Source: Holosporales bacterium (GTDB taxonomy: Bacteria > Pseudomonadota > Alphaproteobacteria > Paracaedibacterales > UBA11393). Taken from it: DNA of 8,335 nt. The position numbers were made by a program, and so were the translations under genes. Positions within the stretch are counted from its first letter, which is position 1. Each line of letters starts with the position of its first letter. The stretch spans positions 1-8,335 of the forward strand of contig DPKF01000037.1 of the NCBI GenBank assembly GCA_003542655.1, in the 5' to 3' direction. This document shows positions 7,101 to 8,335 of this stretch, in pieces. Below the pieces are notes generated by a model that did not search any database, had not been told where the DNA came from, and saw nothing but the letters and a program-made list of their open reading frames with translations.

Positions 7101-7901
7101 AAGGAGCACCTCCTTAAAAACGAACGGGATATTCTGCCGCTAGATATTACATTAAAAACACATGGCAAACTCACAATCCATGGGAATATTATCAGTCATA
7201 GTATTTGGGAAGGTGATATGAATGTTTTAGGACCAATTGATAAACCATCGCTTGATGGCAAGCTATCATTAAAAAGTGGCGTGTTAGATTTTTTTGGTAC
7301 ATCTTTAAAAATTGAATCTGCAAGTGTTGCCTTTGCAAAAGAAAAACGAAATGATGTGTGGCTTTTAATGACAGCCGGTAAAACAGTGAGTGATATAGAA
7401 TTAAAAATGATTATTGATACAAATCAAGATTCTCCTGTTTCCTTTAAATCATCACCATCGTATGCACAAGACGAGATTTTGTCCTTGATGCTATTTGGAA
7501 AAGTAGCTGGTTCGGTAAGTCCTGGTCAAAGTATTCAGCTTGCAGCTGCTTTAGGGCGTTTAAAAGGAAAAAAAGGTCTGAATATCATGGATGATATCCG
7601 CAAAGGTTTTGGCTTTGATACATTTGAAATTACAGAGCAAGCCGATTCAAATGCAGTCGTTGGCGACAATAGCGCAACAAATTATGCTGTACGTATTGGG
7701 AAAAAAATTACAGATAATACAGAAATTTTGGCAGAACAAGGTACCGGAAATAGCACAAGTAAATTAATCATAGAAACAGCCATTACAGATAATTTATCTT
7801 TTGAGGCAGCGCTTGCTGCACAACGAAAAAGTGATAATAACGAGTATGAACAATCCTCCTCTGGTAGTTCTGCTGGTTTAGTATGGTCAAAGCGTTACTA
7901 A
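4146..7901 (+). CDS. tamB: TamB, translocation and assembly module inner-membrane protein
   Basis: TamB is anchored in the inner membrane and crosses the periplasm as a long, groove-shaped beta structure (AsmA-like/TamB, formerly DUF490, superfamily) that meets TamA. It is implicated in barrel-protein assembly and in phospholipid transport to the outer membrane. The 1251-residue product starts with a basic n-region and an uncleaved-type signal anchor (about 8-29), followed by the GGIWPFTLKAGAIKI segment (54-68) typical of the family. The long middle consists of repetitive beta-strand-rich sequence (alternating hydrophobic residues, many G-x-I/L-x-G turns). The conserved C-terminal TamB domain runs from about 997 to 1251, with LPLDITLKTHGKLTI, SSPSYAQDEILSLMLFGK (1102-1119), SPGQSIQLAAALGRLKG, NYAVRIGKKITDN and a terminal GLVWSKRY. 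Its ATG shares one base with the tamA stop (TAATG), with a weak AGGA 11 bases upstream, so translational coupling is likely. A perfect 24-bp palindrome lies in the coding sequence at 5307-5330. Confidence 0.92.
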   Translation: MKKIFKKMTLSTFVVLLLVFSCLQLSVVQKHILNKGITFLHNTQNIDIEVTDIGGIWPFTLKAGAIKINTNEINCDLTTVFMSLDIWSTLTFRPKIKLIQIRKSVFTIPDVPTLDANQDTNPEIIIKNILMMIKQTYVQQVKMDHMQMKGLESCILACHYKPISDGSHFSVTPVGYSSLIDAQIHHKNDLTVAILNYDTKNVACINQMIYTVFKNIPENIKQYAEKLKKLSLVLKINDFNLQSLTADFKTKATFIDGDIDVVGAVQNGKSYSFDVQNTAEFTLPLFGKIVSLSSMGSITEKNTLDIKKLSLNGDLLSLSLSGKAHSKMADSFTSMLGTLDSAEGALSLSGAIVREYLVIDSCQIDLKTKKDKEAIETEIFLSEEIGTKDIFKNILNVNDPIKITYNQGVKAIVSLVHHNTLTLQTNADFSNNMIILKSDKDDSLFEDSSVAINLHNKTLSMKGQIKPRGDNLVKIDLLTDHQFNEFNGDVAINIKDMAPMTTIFDFATVGHLEGSIKCINYSPQFKKGKIAVDLFSKYFRSPRSKTELVTIKGNLNGNGDVDIINKIEQLAIGKLFLAQTGSASLKGNIFNNILFSINADSHKIGYLSSPIKIDIQGQFNNQKDEVYFKVFHIEHLKQKLHLKDPVHINFSPLKVQNGILQSTTGEIKFQNLEFHKKFGLQKWTGVITATNMPVAILNWFLHKTLLVGKINGEISLSGTKQTPNIKTTIAAKGLQWGQLNVFTPGAEETLDCALELTKKDDHVEWNTKLSGKKLADFIADGSFYIAQFKEKPIKASLKGYLDLSLISAIAATGDRLSGQINCQLGLSGTVLNPILNGDIRTQNSYVELAEFGTVINKINAHLKAQGTRVTIQSLSATDEPLILRGKNWNIGRLTMSGYIDFTNLLEPHVKMDFIVRNFLLVNSDSIVGVGSGDLKIQGDGIYAKVMGHADIEKIAINLNELNTDDDIPMIHLKDPKKRQYAKEYQKEHLLKNERDILPLDITLKTHGKLTIHGNIISHSIWEGDMNVLGPIDKPSLDGKLSLKSGVLDFFGTSLKIESASVAFAKEKRNDVWLLMTAGKTVSDIELKMIIDTNQDSPVSFKSSPSYAQDEILSLMLFGKVAGSVSPGQSIQLAAALGRLKGKKGLNIMDDIRKGFGFDTFEITEQADSNAVVGDNSATNYAVRIGKKITDNTEILAEQGTGNSTSKLIIETAITDNLSFEAALAAQRKSDNNEYEQSSSGSSAGLVWSKRY
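5307..5330. repeat. Perfect 24-bp palindrome inside tamB
   Basis: AAGGATATTTTT (5307-5318) is followed immediately by its exact reverse complement (5319-5330), with no spacer and no mismatch. As RNA it could form a stem of about ten pairs around a TTAA loop. The two arms encode part of the tamB product (KDIFKNIL). No T tract follows, so it is not an intrinsic terminator. Its function, if any, is unknown. Confidence 0.85.
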
Positions 7902-7911
7902 TACAATGAAA

Positions 7912-7942
7912 TTGTTTCAGAACGCTTGAATCATGCTAACAT
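7912..7942 (+). promoter_or_regulatory. Possible weak promoter for ubiE
   Basis: In the 69-base gap after tamB, TGCTAACAT (7934-7942) looks like an extended -10 element, with TTGTTT (7912-7917) 19 bases upstream as a poor -35. Transcription would begin near 7949. The match is marginal in such AT-rich sequence. There is no terminator between tamB and ubiE, so readthrough from the tam operon is equally possible. Confidence 0.25.
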
Positions 7943-7970
7943 AGACTAAGTTTATAAAATAATTGTGATA

Positions 7971-8335
7971 ATGTTTACAGATTTTGGATTTAAAAATGTA
8001 GAAGCGGCTGTTAAAAATGGCCTTGTGCAGGATGTTTTTAAAAGCGTTGCATCAAATTATGATCGTATGAATGATATCATGAGCGGTGGACTACATCGTT
8101 ATTGGAAACGTTATTTTATTGCAAGGCTACCAGTAAGGCAGGCTTGCAAAATATTAGATCTTGCTGGCGGAACGGGTGATATTGCTTTTGGCATATTAGA
8201 TAAGTTTAATCATTTAGAACCCAACATTACATTGTGCGATTTAACCTATGACATGATTGCAGTTGGCAAAGATCGCGCTATTAATAAAGGCCTGTTACAC
8301 AATCTGAATTGGACTGTTGGCAATGCTGAATCAAC
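7971..8335 (+). CDS. ubiE: Ubiquinone biosynthesis C-methyltransferase UbiE, N-terminal half
   Basis: UbiE (MenG-type) uses S-adenosylmethionine to C-methylate the benzoquinol ring in ubiquinone synthesis, and demethylmenaquinol where menaquinone is made. It is a soluble class I Rossmann-fold methyltransferase. Only the first 121 codons and two further bases are present; the usual length is about 250 residues, so the window end cuts the gene. The family signature YDRMNDIMSGGLHRYW (30-45) is intact. Motif I, the cofactor loop DLAGGTGD (63-70), the acidic strand end CD (89-90) and GNAE (117-120) are all present. The ATG at 7971 gives the usual N-terminus (FGF..V...K..LVQDVFKSVA). A GTG two codons earlier (7965) is an in-frame alternative, and no Shine-Dalgarno sequence supports either. 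The stop codon lies beyond the window. Confidence 0.95.
   Translation, partial: MFTDFGFKNVEAAVKNGLVQDVFKSVASNYDRMNDIMSGGLHRYWKRYFIARLPVRQACKILDLAGGTGDIAFGILDKFNHLEPNITLCDLTYDMIAVGKDRAINKGLLHNLNWTVGNAES

Noticed and set aside
7903..7915. Hairpin ACAAT-GAA-ATTGT just after tamB as a terminator
   Set aside because: It has only five AT-rich pairs and is followed by TTC rather than a T run; it is too weak for an intrinsic terminator.

Overview
The window is an AT-rich piece of a bacterial chromosome holding ordinary core genes. The TrmD, L19, type-B L36, TamA/TamB and UbiE sequences, together with an alphaproteobacterial-style 'twin transmembrane helix' small protein, point to an alphaproteobacterium. 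The low GC by eye, poly-A and poly-T runs, weak ribosome binding sites and AT-shifted codons suggest a host-associated lineage (Holosporales- or Rickettsiales-like). That lineage call is an inference; no 16S or other marker is present.

Layout, all genes on the + strand. Positions 1-457 contain no convincing gene, but end in a good sigma70-type promoter (403-431). A translation operon follows: a 58-residue twin-transmembrane protein (458-634, too short for a usual ORF cutoff), trmD (634-1365, start overlapping the previous stop), rplS (1389-1766) and a 41-residue rpmJ (1770-1895). It ends at a clear intrinsic terminator (1921-1947). A non-coding stretch of about 240 bases then carries a second promoter (2123-2151). 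This promoter drives an envelope operon: tamA (2185-4146, GTG start) and tamB (4146-7901), joined by a one-base TAATG overlap. After a 69-base gap the first half of ubiE begins (7971) and runs off the window end.

The first operon makes a tRNA G37 methyltransferase and two large-subunit ribosomal proteins, so it serves translation accuracy and ribosome supply. The second makes the outer-membrane Omp85-family protein TamA and its inner-membrane-anchored, periplasm-spanning partner TamB, which act in outer-membrane protein insertion and envelope lipid homeostasis. UbiE is a quinone C-methyltransferase and need not share their function.

I see no mobile element, CRISPR array, tRNA or rRNA, and no undescribed multi-gene system. 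The points worth a second look are small: the membrane protein taking the place usually held by rpsP-rimM before trmD, an Ala in the TamA L6 'VRGY' motif, a Glu at the TrmD catalytic Asp position, and a perfect 24-bp palindrome inside tamB.
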